A stretch of DNA of 64,000 nt from Spirochaetaceae bacterium (GTDB taxonomy: Bacteria > Spirochaetota > Spirochaetia > Treponematales > Treponemataceae), in contig JAGAAX010000006.1 of assembly GCA_017614995.1 (NCBI GenBank), forward strand, positions 46,036-110,035, read 5' to 3'. Below, one piece after another: positions 7,437 through 16,108 of the stretch. The notes under the pieces were generated by a model. That model saw only the letters and a list, made by a program, of their open reading frames with translations, did not search any database and had not been told where the DNA came from. The first letter of the stretch is position 1. Each line of letters begins with the position of its first letter. The translations under genes were made by a program, and so were the position numbers.

Positions 7437-9635
7437 ATGAGCAACCCTAACAAAGAAGAAAAAAATCCACTTTTGTGCCACTGGGCAGACCAGATGGCGG
7501 CTAACATCATTCGCGAAAAAGGCGACTTAGACTTATACACTTGTGCTTCGGGCATTACACCGAGCGGCACTGTTCATATTGGAAATTTCCGCGAAATTAT
7601 TACAGTTGACTTAGTAGTGCGTGCCCTGCGCGACCGCGGCAAAAACGTGCGCTTCATCTATTCATGGGACGATTACGACGTATTCAGAAAAGTTCCTGCA
7701 AACATGCCAGACCCTGAAATTCTTACACAATACTTGAGATTTCCTATTACTTCTGTGCCTGACACAACAAAAAGAGACGCAAACTATGCGCGCCACCACG
7801 AAGTTGACATTGAAACACAGCTTCCGCGCGTAGGCATCAAGCCTGAATTCTTGTACCAGTCTGAACGCTATCAGGCGCACCGCTATGTTGAAGGCATGAA
7901 AAAAGCCATGCAGAACCGCGAGCTTATCAAGCAGTGCCTCAACGAATACCGCGACGACGCCCACAAAATGAAAGACAGCGACGTTTATTGGCCTACAGCA
8001 ATTTTCTGCGGCAAATGCCATAAAGACACAACTGAAATCACAGGCTACGACGGCGAATACGGCGTTTCTTATAAATGCGAATGTGGCAACGAAGAAACCG
8101 TAGACATCCGCAAATTTGGCGGCATAAAGCTCGGCTGGCGCGTTGACTGGCCTATGAGATGGAACGAGGAAAAGGTTGTATTCGAGCCGGGTGGAAAAGA
8201 CCACATCAGCCCGGGCGGAAGCTATGACACTGCAAAGCTCGTTTCAAAGAAAATCTACAACTGGGACGCACCTGTAACAATGCGCTACGACTTTGTTCAG
8301 CTCAAAGGCGTGCCCGGCAAAATGAGCTCGTCTAAAGGCAAGGTTATCTCGCTTGTAGACGCTCTTGAAGTTTATCAGCCGCAGGTTCTGCGCTACATCT
8401 TTGCTGGCACAAGACCGAACACTGAATTTGCCATCAGCTTTGACCTTGATGTTCTTAAAATTTACGAAGACTACGACAAGACAGAGCGCATTGTCTACGG
8501 CATTGATAAGGCTAAGAACGAAGACCATCTTAATAAAGAAAAGCGCATTTATATGCTCAGCCAGATGGACGGAAAAATCCCAGAGGTTATGCCTTATCAG
8601 ATTCCGTTCAGAATGCTCACAACTCTTCTGCAAATTCACAGCGGAGACATTGACAGCGTAATCAAATACCTCGGCGACGTTAAGCCTGAACAGGAAGAAA
8701 CACTGCGCCAGAGAGCAAAATGCGCATGGTTCTGGATTACAGAATCTGCCCCGACTTGGGCACCGGAATTCTGCTTTGAGCTGCGTAATGACGACAAGCC
8801 GGTTTATGTTTCAAAAGAAATTGCAGCCGCTATTAAGAAAATCCACGAGGACATAGTTCCAAAGGTTTCAGACTTTGCAACAGACAAAGACTGTCAGCAG
8901 GCAATCTATGAAGTTGCAGAAGCTCTTTCTCTTGATACAAAGGTGCTTTTCACAGGCTTGTACAATGTTCTTGTAAACAAAGACCAGGGTCCGCGCCTCG
9001 GCAGCTTCTTCCGCATTGTCGGCAAAGACCGCCTCGATAAGATTTTCTCTCATGTTGTGGCTGACGAAAACGCCGGTGCAAAAAAGGCTGCTGCTGCTGC
9101 AAAGAAACTTACACCAGCCGAAATTGACCAGCTTCCGCCGGCAGAGCGTTTCAGTAAGCGTGTTATCCTTAAAGTAAGCAAAATCGAAAAGGTTGAGCAG
9201 CATCCGGGCGGCACTTTCCTTTATATTCTTACGCTCAACACAGGCGATGAAGAGCCGCGCCAGATTGTAAGCTCAATCGTCAATTTTTATAAGCCCGAAA
9301 ATTTGCTCGGCAAGAACATTGTGCTTGTGTACAACTTAAAGCCTGCTAATTTCCGCGGCGTGCGCAGTAACGGTATGCTTCTTGCTGCAACAGACCCAAC
9401 AACAGACAAAGACACTTGCGAAGTTATTTTTGCTCCTCAGTTTGAAGTCGGAACAATTCTTGAGCCGGAAGGCTTCACGCCGCCGGAAGAAGAGCTTTGT
9501 TTTGTAAAGCCTGAAAAATTTGCAGACATGAACCTCTGCACAAAAGACGGTTTTGTAGAAATTGACGGCACAAAAATCGGCAGCAACGGCAAATATCTTA
9601 CTGTTGAAACCTACAAAAACGGCAGCGTAAAATAA
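7437..9635 (+). CDS. lysS: Class I lysyl-tRNA synthetase with C-terminal tRNA-binding domain
   Basis: Charges tRNA-Lys. The class I type, shared with archaea and other spirochaetes, is shown by HIGN (residues 47-50) and KMSSSKG (about 294-300), with a Cys4 zinc knuckle (FCGKCH ... CECGNEE). Typical class I LysRS proteins are about 500-530 residues; this one has 732. From about residue 579 (VSKIEKVEQHPGG to FRGVRSNGMLLAA) it carries an EMAPII/Arc1p-like OB-fold tRNA-binding domain, as in the C-terminus of many MetRS, joined by an Ala/Lys linker. The fusion probably raises tRNA affinity. A rho-independent terminator follows. Confidence 0.95.
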   Translation: MSNPNKEEKNPLLCHWADQMAANIIREKGDLDLYTCASGITPSGTVHIGNFREIITVDLVVRALRDRGKNVRFIYSWDDYDVFRKVPANMPDPEILTQYLRFPITSVPDTTKRDANYARHHEVDIETQLPRVGIKPEFLYQSERYQAHRYVEGMKKAMQNRELIKQCLNEYRDDAHKMKDSDVYWPTAIFCGKCHKDTTEITGYDGEYGVSYKCECGNEETVDIRKFGGIKLGWRVDWPMRWNEEKVVFEPGGKDHISPGGSYDTAKLVSKKIYNWDAPVTMRYDFVQLKGVPGKMSSSKGKVISLVDALEVYQPQVLRYIFAGTRPNTEFAISFDLDVLKIYEDYDKTERIVYGIDKAKNEDHLNKEKRIYMLSQMDGKIPEVMPYQIPFRMLTTLLQIHSGDIDSVIKYLGDVKPEQEETLRQRAKCAWFWITESAPTWAPEFCFELRNDDKPVYVSKEIAAAIKKIHEDIVPKVSDFATDKDCQQAIYEVAEALSLDTKVLFTGLYNVLVNKDQGPRLGSFFRIVGKDRLDKIFSHVVADENAGAKKAAAAAKKLTPAEIDQLPPAERFSKRVILKVSKIEKVEQHPGGTFLYILTLNTGDEEPRQIVSSIVNFYKPENLLGKNIVLVYNLKPANFRGVRSNGMLLAATDPTTDKDTCEVIFAPQFEVGTILEPEGFTPPEEELCFVKPEKFADMNLCTKDGFVEIDGTKIGSNGKYLTVETYKNGSVK

Positions 9636-9679
9636 CCGATAAACTGCGTCATTTCACGCTTAACCGCTATACCAAACAA

Positions 9680-9716
9680 AGGCTGTCCTTCAGTTTTAGG
9701 GCAGCCTATTTTTTTT
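9680..9716 (+). terminator. Rho-independent terminator of lysS
   Basis: Stem AGGCTGTCC (9680-9688) pairs with GGGCAGCCT (9699-9707) with one wobble, followed by a run of T (9709-9716). Confidence 0.85.
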
Positions 9717-9774
9717 CACATTGCAAAGAATTACAAAAATAAATTCGTTTTTCAGTTCTTTTTTTTAATATATA

Positions 9775-9783
9775 TGCTATAAT
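9775..9783 (+). promoter_or_regulatory. Extended -10 promoter element of the chemoreceptor gene
   Basis: TGCTATAAT at 9775-9783 is an extended -10 (TGn TATAAT). It lies 37 nt before ATG 9821 in an AT-rich region. No good -35 is visible, as is usual for extended -10 promoters. Confidence 0.5.
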
Positions 9784-9820
9784 ACATTCAGGTTTAAAAA
9801 ACGTTTTCAAGGTATAATTT

Positions 9821-12262
9821 ATGAAGTTAAACACAAAATTTGTCATACTTATCTCGTCTTTTGTCATCGTTACGATGGGCGTTTCAGTTCAGATTTTTTC
9901 ATCATTCAATAAGATACGGCAGCTTCAACAGTTTGAGCAGGAAACCTTGAACATGAAGCTTCTTGTCGAAGAGATTTACGCTTTTCCTCCGACAATTCTT
10001 TCAATTAGGGCAAACAATGCTGTGCTTGTTTCTGAGTGGCAGACTCTAAGCGAGAAAGCAAACGCCCAGATGGAAGTTATTTCCTCTGAAAACTACAGGA
10101 AGCTTCTGTCAAAAGAAGAAGCTGAATATCTTGATACACTGCTTAAAGTCTGGTCTGTTATATCTCCGCAGCTCACCAAAGTTGAAGCTACGCTGAAAGA
10201 ATTTACAGAACTTACCTTCTCTAAAGCTGAAGAGCTTTCAATGAGGTCAAACGGTGCCATTCAAACAATAATGAACCTTGACGACGAAGACAGCCGCAAG
10301 ACAATCATGATGTACATGATAAACCGCATAACACAGGCGACAAGCGTTTTGATGGATTCAAATGACGCTTTTTCTAACGTGCTTACAAAGCTGTCTTTAA
10401 GCCTAACAGAGCGGAACGAGAAAACATTCACAAGGTTCATGATTCAGAACATTCTCATTCTTTGCGCCGCTTCAATCGCTGTTTTCATAATTGCATTGAC
10501 CGTTACAAGAAAAATTACAAAGCGCGTAAAGCTGCTCAGAAACGCCTCTACAAAGCTGGCTCAAAAAGACTTTACTGTAGACATAAGCGGCATTTCAAAA
10601 GGCAAAGACGAAATTTCTTCTCTTGCCGCAACTTTGTCAGACACAATCAAAGACTTGAGTTCATTCCTTGAAATTGTCAAAGACTCTTCTTTGCAGAACG
10701 TAGACTTGGGCGAGAACATCAGTCTTGCGGCGCACAATACGGCAAGTGCTACACACGAAATCCGCTCTAATATTGAATCTCTCCGCAAGCAGTTTGACAA
10801 TATTGAAGCAGCGGTTGAAACTTCAGTTGATTCACTTTCGCGTATGTCTGCCGCCGTTATGGGGCTTTCTAAAGACAATCACCAGCAGTCAATTGCTATT
10901 CAGGAAACAGATAAGGCTTCATCAAAAATGGCTGCTTCAGTTGAAAAAATCAGAAACATGGCAGAAGCAAACTGCTCAAGTGCAGAGGACATGCAGGAAG
11001 CTGTTACTTACGGCGACCAGAAAATTGAAGCTTCTAACTCAATGATACGCGAAGTTGCAAGCCAGATTAAGAGCGTTGCCGAAGTCGTAGATGTAATCAA
11101 TTCTGTTGCAGAACAGACAAACATTCTCGCAATGAACGCCGCAATTGAAAGTGCCCACGCAGGAGAAAGCGGCAAAGGCTTTGCGGTTGTTGCTGAAGAA
11201 ATCCGTATTCTTGCAGAAAGCACAGGCGAAAACTCAAAGCGCATTTCAGACAGCCTCTTTACGATTATCAGCCGCATGAGCGAAGTTACAGATTATTCAG
11301 AAAGTGCGGCACAGGCATTTGCCGACATCAACGGAAAATCTACAACTATTCATAAGTCTTTGAACCAGATTCTCGACAACATCAGCGAAGTTGCAATTGA
11401 AGCCGAGAAAGTTGCGGCTTATTCACAGCGCATATCTTCTGCTTCAGAGAAAATGAATGCAGCTTATGACAATTTGGACTCACAGCGCGAGTCGGTTTCT
11501 TCTGAAATGGAAAAACTTGAAGATGTTGTTGCCCTTTCAAGAAACGGAATTGACGAAATCAAAATTGGTGCAGAAGACATTGTTGAGCGAATGCTTGAAG
11601 TTAATGAGTTGAGCTCTAAGAGCCGCACAAAGATGACTTTGCTCAGCAACGACTTGAACCAGTTCAAAACAAAAGACAGCGACTTTATCTCAAGTGCAGC
11701 ACCGGAACTTAAGCCAGTTGAAACTGAATCAAAGGTAATTTCTGACGAACTTCACGATGCTATTTTTGGCGGTGAAGACACTGAAACAAAAGAAGACATT
11801 ATTGCTGCAACAAAGCTGAGCCTTGAAGAAAGCCCGAATGATTTGCAGCTTGAGGCAGACATCGCTAATTATAACGCCGAATATGAATTAAAGACTGATA
11901 CAGGCATAGCAGTTCCGCCTGCCGTAAATGAAGCTACAGCAGAAAAGACTGAAGAAATTGTACAGCAGCCGGCTGAAACTGAATCACCTGCTGCAAATGA
12001 AACAGCACAGGCTGTTACAGAAGAGCCGGTTCAGAAAGTTGAAAGCGAAAGTGTTGAAGAAAAACCTGCTGAAGCAGAATCAGCCAAAAAGCACGGTCTT
12101 TTGTCAGCCGCTTCTACTGCTGCAAGCGCACCGGCTGCGGCAAGCAAACCGGCAGAACCGGCTGAATCTACAGGCTTCTTTCAGTCAAGCGATGATGACG
12201 CGATAATTCTTCCGATGGACGATTTTGACACGCTCTTTAAAGACTGCGAAAGCAACGTATAA
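9821..12262 (+). CDS. Methyl-accepting chemotaxis protein
   Basis: An 813-residue chemoreceptor. Transmembrane helix 1 (about 7-27) and helix 2 (about 207-229) bracket a roughly 180-residue sensing domain that is mostly helical. A HAMP domain (about 230-283) and the coiled-coil signalling domain follow. The conserved hairpin tip EQTNILAMNAAIESAHAGE begins at residue 431. After about residue 645 there is an unusual acidic, Ala/Pro/Glu-rich tail of about 170 residues ending in LPMDDFDTLFKDCESNV, possibly a docking segment. No canonical CheR-tethering pentapeptide is seen at the end. cheR and cheB lie 7 kb away. The ligand is unknown. Confidence 0.95.
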   Translation: MKLNTKFVILISSFVIVTMGVSVQIFSSFNKIRQLQQFEQETLNMKLLVEEIYAFPPTILSIRANNAVLVSEWQTLSEKANAQMEVISSENYRKLLSKEEAEYLDTLLKVWSVISPQLTKVEATLKEFTELTFSKAEELSMRSNGAIQTIMNLDDEDSRKTIMMYMINRITQATSVLMDSNDAFSNVLTKLSLSLTERNEKTFTRFMIQNILILCAASIAVFIIALTVTRKITKRVKLLRNASTKLAQKDFTVDISGISKGKDEISSLAATLSDTIKDLSSFLEIVKDSSLQNVDLGENISLAAHNTASATHEIRSNIESLRKQFDNIEAAVETSVDSLSRMSAAVMGLSKDNHQQSIAIQETDKASSKMAASVEKIRNMAEANCSSAEDMQEAVTYGDQKIEASNSMIREVASQIKSVAEVVDVINSVAEQTNILAMNAAIESAHAGESGKGFAVVAEEIRILAESTGENSKRISDSLFTIISRMSEVTDYSESAAQAFADINGKSTTIHKSLNQILDNISEVAIEAEKVAAYSQRISSASEKMNAAYDNLDSQRESVSSEMEKLEDVVALSRNGIDEIKIGAEDIVERMLEVNELSSKSRTKMTLLSNDLNQFKTKDSDFISSAAPELKPVETESKVISDELHDAIFGGEDTETKEDIIAATKLSLEESPNDLQLEADIANYNAEYELKTDTGIAVPPAVNEATAEKTEEIVQQPAETESPAANETAQAVTEEPVQKVESESVEEKPAEAESAKKHGLLSAASTAASAPAAASKPAEPAESTGFFQSSDDDAIILPMDDFDTLFKDCESNV

Positions 12263-12284
12263 GCAGCCTGCTTAACCGCGTGCG

Positions 12285-13100
12285 TCAGCGTTTCTTAGAA
12301 GGAACAATTATAAACAGCAGCAAAGCCACAATATAAGGCATTGCAAGCAGAACAGAAGGCTTTATCACATTAAGCCCCTGAAGTCTGTTTGCGGCGTATT
12401 CTGCCGCGGCAAACAGCAGCGTTGCAAGCACAACCCCAAACGGATTTTTGCGTCCCAAAAAGACAACAGCAAGCGCTATCCAGCCTTTGCCTGAGCTGAT
12501 ATTAGGCACAAACGACTGTAAGCGTACTGCAAGAATGCTTCCAGATAATCCGGCAAGAGCTGATGCCGCAATCCAAGACTGACACTGCAATATTTCTGCT
12601 TTTATACCGGCGGCATGTACTACCTCTTTTTGCGTACCGCAGATACGGACAGCAAGCCCCCATGGAGTTTTCAGTATAACAAAGATAAAGCACAAAGCCA
12701 CAGCAAAGCACATCAGCGTTGAACCGCCGCGCACAAAAAAGGCAGACGGCGCAATAATGCCGGCGGCGACAACACCGCTTGTGCCGAACCATAACTTTGA
12801 GAACAGCGGAATAATTCCGGCTGACAGAATATTAAGCCCTGCCCCGACGAGATAAATATCAGCTTTTGTTTTCTGCACGAAAAGCCACGCAGCAAAAACA
12901 TAGAACATGCAGACAAGGCATGCGCCTAAAATACCGGCGGTAACACTGCCGGTCAAAGCAGAAAACGCAAAGCAGAAAAACGCGCCGAGATTTATACAGC
13001 CTTCAAGAAAAATCGCCATAACGCCTGCATATTCAGAAACAAGCGCGCCTAAAGCTACAAGCAGGAATGGTGAAGCTATTACAAGAATATCTAAAATCAT
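12285..13100 (-). CDS. rfuD: BMP-family ABC importer permease 2 (RfuD-like)
   Basis: A 271-residue multi-pass permease (about 8 helices) of the type found in riboflavin (Rfu) and purine nucleoside importers. Diagnostic stretches are EGCINLGAFF near the N-terminus and GKGWIALAVVFLGRKNPFG. Its start ATG abuts the stop of the upstream permease with no gap, so translation is coupled. The order ATPase-permease-permease after a BMP-type lipoprotein matches treponemal rfuABCD. The riboflavin assignment rests on that resemblance; a nucleoside substrate remains possible. Confidence 0.7.
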   Translation of the reverse strand: MILDILVIASPFLLVALGALVSEYAGVMAIFLEGCINLGAFFCFAFSALTGSVTAGILGACLVCMFYVFAAWLFVQKTKADIYLVGAGLNILSAGIIPLFSKLWFGTSGVVAAGIIAPSAFFVRGGSTLMCFAVALCFIFVILKTPWGLAVRICGTQKEVVHAAGIKAEILQCQSWIAASALAGLSGSILAVRLQSFVPNISSGKGWIALAVVFLGRKNPFGVVLATLLFAAAEYAANRLQGLNVIKPSVLLAMPYIVALLLFIIVPSKKR

Positions 13101-14156
13101 TCAGTTTCTCTCCCTGCTGCGCTCTTTTTTCTGCTCAATAATGAATTGCGCCGAAACAACGATTAGAACTACGCCCTGAACCAAAAACGTGCTGTTAAGG
13201 CTCATGCTGTTCTCTAAAACAGCGCAGTCCGTCGCCGTTATAATGTAGGCAAGCAGCAATGCAGACGGCAGCACAAAAAACGGGTTGCTCTTTGCTATAA
13301 GCGAAACTGAAAGCGCGTTCCAGCCCATTCCCGCGGAAAAACCTTCATGGCAGGTGTAATATGTTCCGATAACAGCAAAAAAGCCGGACAAACCATGCAT
13401 AACCGAAGAAAAGCACATAGACGACACATACAGCTTTTTTGTGCTGAAACCGCAATATTCAGAAAATTCCGGTGCTTTGCCTGTACAGCGGAGCTGGTAA
13501 CCCTTTCTGGTGAAAAACAAAAACAGCCCTGCCGCCACAGAAACCAGAATCACAACAAAAAATGAGACATTCAATGCCGAAGGCTTCAGTATGCTTTTTA
13601 AACGGAAAGCCTTGTCTATAAAAGGCGTTGCAAGCAGCATTCCTTTTGAATCTCGCAAAGGGCCGCTTACCGCATAATCTACAAGCGGCAGAATAGCACT
13701 AGAAATCAAAAACGAAGACAAAAGCTCGTTTACGTTTCTGTAAATCTTAAGCAGGCCGGAAATCAGTCCGAGCGCCGCGCCTGCAAGCACAACGGCAAAA
13801 AAAGTTGCGGTTAAAGCCACAAAAGGCTGTGCGCCGCCGAAGGCGTTCAGCATTATTGCCGCTATAAAGCCGCCAAGATATATCTGTCCTTCTCCGCCAA
13901 GATTAAAGCAGCTGCATCTAAACGAAATGCACATTCCCACAGCGGCAAAACCTAAGAGCGCGGCGGAATTGAGCCATGTGCCAAAATAGTACGGTGCAGA
14001 AAAAGGAACGGCAAAAAAAGAACACAAAGACTCTAAAGGCTTGTCGGAATTCAGCAGCAGCAAAACCAGAACAACGGAAACTGCGGCTAAAAATGAAAAA
14101 AGCGGTATTCTTAGAACTGTCCAAATCTTTTCAAGCTCAAGCTTTTTTATTTTCAT
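13101..14156 (-). CDS. rfuC: BMP-family ABC importer permease 1 (RfuC-like)
   Basis: A 351-residue inner-membrane permease with a first helix at about 16-35 and about 8-9 helices in total. Family signatures are FNLGGEGQIYLGGF and the segment EGFSAGMGWNALSVSLIAKSNPF (read in part), which matches the equivalent GKGWIALAVVFL region of its partner. The start overlaps the stop of the ATPase gene by 4 nt, and its stop abuts the next start, so the three genes form one tightly coupled unit. It should form the translocation channel as a heterodimer with the 12285-13100 product. Confidence 0.72.
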   Translation of the reverse strand: MKIKKLELEKIWTVLRIPLFSFLAAVSVVLVLLLLNSDKPLESLCSFFAVPFSAPYYFGTWLNSAALLGFAAVGMCISFRCSCFNLGGEGQIYLGGFIAAIMLNAFGGAQPFVALTATFFAVVLAGAALGLISGLLKIYRNVNELLSSFLISSAILPLVDYAVSGPLRDSKGMLLATPFIDKAFRLKSILKPSALNVSFFVVILVSVAAGLFLFFTRKGYQLRCTGKAPEFSEYCGFSTKKLYVSSMCFSSVMHGLSGFFAVIGTYYTCHEGFSAGMGWNALSVSLIAKSNPFFVLPSALLLAYIITATDCAVLENSMSLNSTFLVQGVVLIVVSAQFIIEQKKERSRERN

Positions 14157-15637
14157 AAATCATTCCCTTTGTGAATCTGCCCTTCTTTTATCTCGTAGAG
14201 ACAATTCCATTTGGAAAAACCGTCATCGGCATCTGCCATAAGCACAACAACAGCAGTTCCGGCAGAAGCCGCCGCTGTCAGCCTGTCTTCTAAATAGCGG
14301 ACAGTCTTATAATCCAAGCCGTAAAGCGGATCAGCCAAAATCAGCAGTTTAGGTTCTGCCGCAAGTTCGCGCGCCAGAATCAGCCTCTGCAACATTCCGC
14401 CGGAAAGGTTAGAAACAGGCTCATCTGCTGAAATATCTATTTTTTCGGCTTCTATCATAGATTGAACAGCTTCTGCATCTTTTTTGCAATGACTGAAACC
14501 GTTACCTGCTAAAAAAGGCATCAAAAGCTCTTTCACCGTCAGATTCGGATTAGAACTGACCAAATATTTTTTAGAAGAAACTATACCTGCGCCGTTTTTT
14601 CGTAATAAGGCAGGAGTGATTTTCTTTAGCTTTTCGCCGAACAGTTCAATAAAGCCGCTATATTCCGGCGGGTTAATTCCAGTAAGGATATTCTCTAAAA
14701 GTGCAATTCCGCCGTTTTTTTCGCCTTTTATAACAGTTATTTCGCCCTGCCGGCATTCAAAAGAAATGCCGCTCAAGTTTTTCTTATTCTTTATCGATGT
14801 TTCCAAATTTCTGACAACAAAAACTTTTTGTTTTTCATTTTTTAAAACTGAAACCTTCAGGTCAGCATGTTTTTCAGTCTGATGAGCTTCTGTTTTTTGC
14901 CCTTCCGTTTTTTGGCTTTCACCACCGAACATTATCTGCAAAATTTCAGATTCTTTAGTATTATAGGCAGTATTGTCTAAAGTAGCCTTGCAAACGCCCT
15001 TGCGCAAAATGCTTATCGTATCGCAGAGCTTTAAGGTTTCTTCAAGATTGTGGCTTATATAGATTACTCCGAGATTCTGCGCGCGCGCTTTTTTAAGCGA
15101 ATCGAAAAACAATGTGCGCTGTGCTGCGTCAAGTGTGGCAGTTGGCTCGTCTAAAATGAGAAAGTCGGGCTTGCCGGCAAGTCTGCAAAGCAGCGCGGCA
15201 TAAAAGCGTTCTGAATCATTCAGCGAATTAATCTTTTTATTCAGGTTAAGCTGAAAATTCCAGCTTGCACAGATTTGCTCAAGATTTGCTGTAAAAGCGC
15301 TTTTCTTATAAGGTTTTAGTGAGCTTTTTTGTGCGGCAAGCAGCGCATTCTGCCAGACTGAAAAATCTTCGGCAAGCTTTGGATTCTGGTGAACCATAAA
15401 GATTCTGGGTTTCGCGCCGTTTCTGCAATAAAGCAGCTCACCGTCATAAGTTATTGAACCTGAAGTCGGCTTTAAAAGACCTGAAATAATGTGCGCCAAA
15501 GTTGATTTACCCGCGCCGTTTTCGCCGAGCAGAGCATGAATTGAACCTGTTTTGAACTGCACAGTTGCACCGTCAAGTGCCTTTTTGTGAGTAAAATGCA
15601 TACAAATGTCTGTGCAGCAAAGTTCATGCAAATTCAT
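14153..15637 (-). CDS. rfuB: BMP-family ABC importer ATPase (RfuB-like, two nucleotide-binding domains)
   Basis: A 494-residue tandem ATPase. Domain 1 has Walker A GENGAGKST, Q-loop MVHQNPK and Walker B LILDEPTATLD. Its C-loop is degenerate (SLNDSERFYAALL where LSxGQ is expected). Domain 2 has a degenerate Walker A (IKGEKNGGIALLENIL) but an intact C-loop LSGGMLQR, so the two domains are complementary in their defects, as in other importers of this class. A -10-like TAATAT ends 9 nt before the ATG and no Shine-Dalgarno is seen. A repeat-filled gap of about 470 bp separates it from the lipoprotein gene. Confidence 0.8.
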   Translation of the reverse strand: MNLHELCCTDICMHFTHKKALDGATVQFKTGSIHALLGENGAGKSTLAHIISGLLKPTSGSITYDGELLYCRNGAKPRIFMVHQNPKLAEDFSVWQNALLAAQKSSLKPYKKSAFTANLEQICASWNFQLNLNKKINSLNDSERFYAALLCRLAGKPDFLILDEPTATLDAAQRTLFFDSLKKARAQNLGVIYISHNLEETLKLCDTISILRKGVCKATLDNTAYNTKESEILQIMFGGESQKTEGQKTEAHQTEKHADLKVSVLKNEKQKVFVVRNLETSIKNKKNLSGISFECRQGEITVIKGEKNGGIALLENILTGINPPEYSGFIELFGEKLKKITPALLRKNGAGIVSSKKYLVSSNPNLTVKELLMPFLAGNGFSHCKKDAEAVQSMIEAEKIDISADEPVSNLSGGMLQRLILARELAAEPKLLILADPLYGLDYKTVRYLEDRLTAAASAGTAVVVLMADADDGFSKWNCLYEIKEGQIHKGNDL

Positions 15638-15646
15638 ACAGCTGCA

Positions 15647-15675
15647 ATATTACCAGTTTTTTTTATATTTGTCAT
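15647..15675 (-). promoter_or_regulatory. Putative promoter of the importer ATPase gene
   Basis: On the minus strand ATGACA (15675-15670) and TAATAT (15652-15647) are 17 nt apart. The box ends 9 nt before ATG 15637. This would uncouple ATPase/permease expression from the lipoprotein gene upstream. Confidence 0.4.
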
Positions 15676-15712
15676 TTGCTCAAAATAAGATAGATGAGAT
15701 TGGTAAAAAAGT

Positions 15713-15782
15713 GTCATGCTGAATTTATTTCAGCATCTACGATAGGTATAGTAATGAGATCCCGAAACAAGTTCGGGATGAC
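15713..15782. repeat. Dispersed double-hairpin repeat (GTCATGCTGAA...CGGGATGAC), copy 1
   Basis: Two hairpins: atgctgaa/ttcagcat, and tcccgaa/ttcggga around acaag. Further copies are at 41479-41548, 44896-44953 and, rearranged, 45926-45987. It is a REP-like extragenic palindrome, always intergenic. Confidence 0.85.
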
Positions 15783-15864
15783 ATGAACTTCTTTATCTGC
15801 TTATTATATGTCATTGCAGGGCGCGCGAGTAGACTATTCTACGGAATAAGTCTTATTTGGCGCG

Positions 15865-16070
15865 CCGCGCAAGTTTTGCGCTTCGCGCAAAACTTGAAAA
15901 ACATTAGAATGAGATTTTGCTTGGCGGAAATCCGTTACTTGCGTCCGTCTCACTGCTCGCGTGGGATAATTGGTGGTCAGACTCGCTTTCGCTCGCTCCC
16001 ACGAGGCAGTTCGCGTCCGCAATTCACTACTTTCCGCCAGAAAAATACAATCTACACAGGTTCTTACATG
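15865..16070. repeat. Composite dispersed element, copy A
   Basis: A 37-nt block (15902-15938) and a 41-nt block (16012-16052) are each perfectly repeated, inverted, at 36376-36412 and 36147-36187. The interior is 73 nt here and 188 nt there, with no clear identity. A hairpin (caagttttgcg/cgcaaaacttg, about 15869-15898) precedes the first block. Both blocks contain GGCGGAAA in opposite orientation, so they act as imperfect terminal inverted repeats. No transposase is present. Confidence 0.75.
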
Positions 16071-16108
16071 GTATAATTTCTAAATTGTCTTTTACACTGA
16101 AACCCGGG

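Noticed and set aside
7090..7481. Several overlapping frames on both strands upstream of lysS
   Set aside because: They arise from palindromic repeats, lack ribosome sites and resemble no family.
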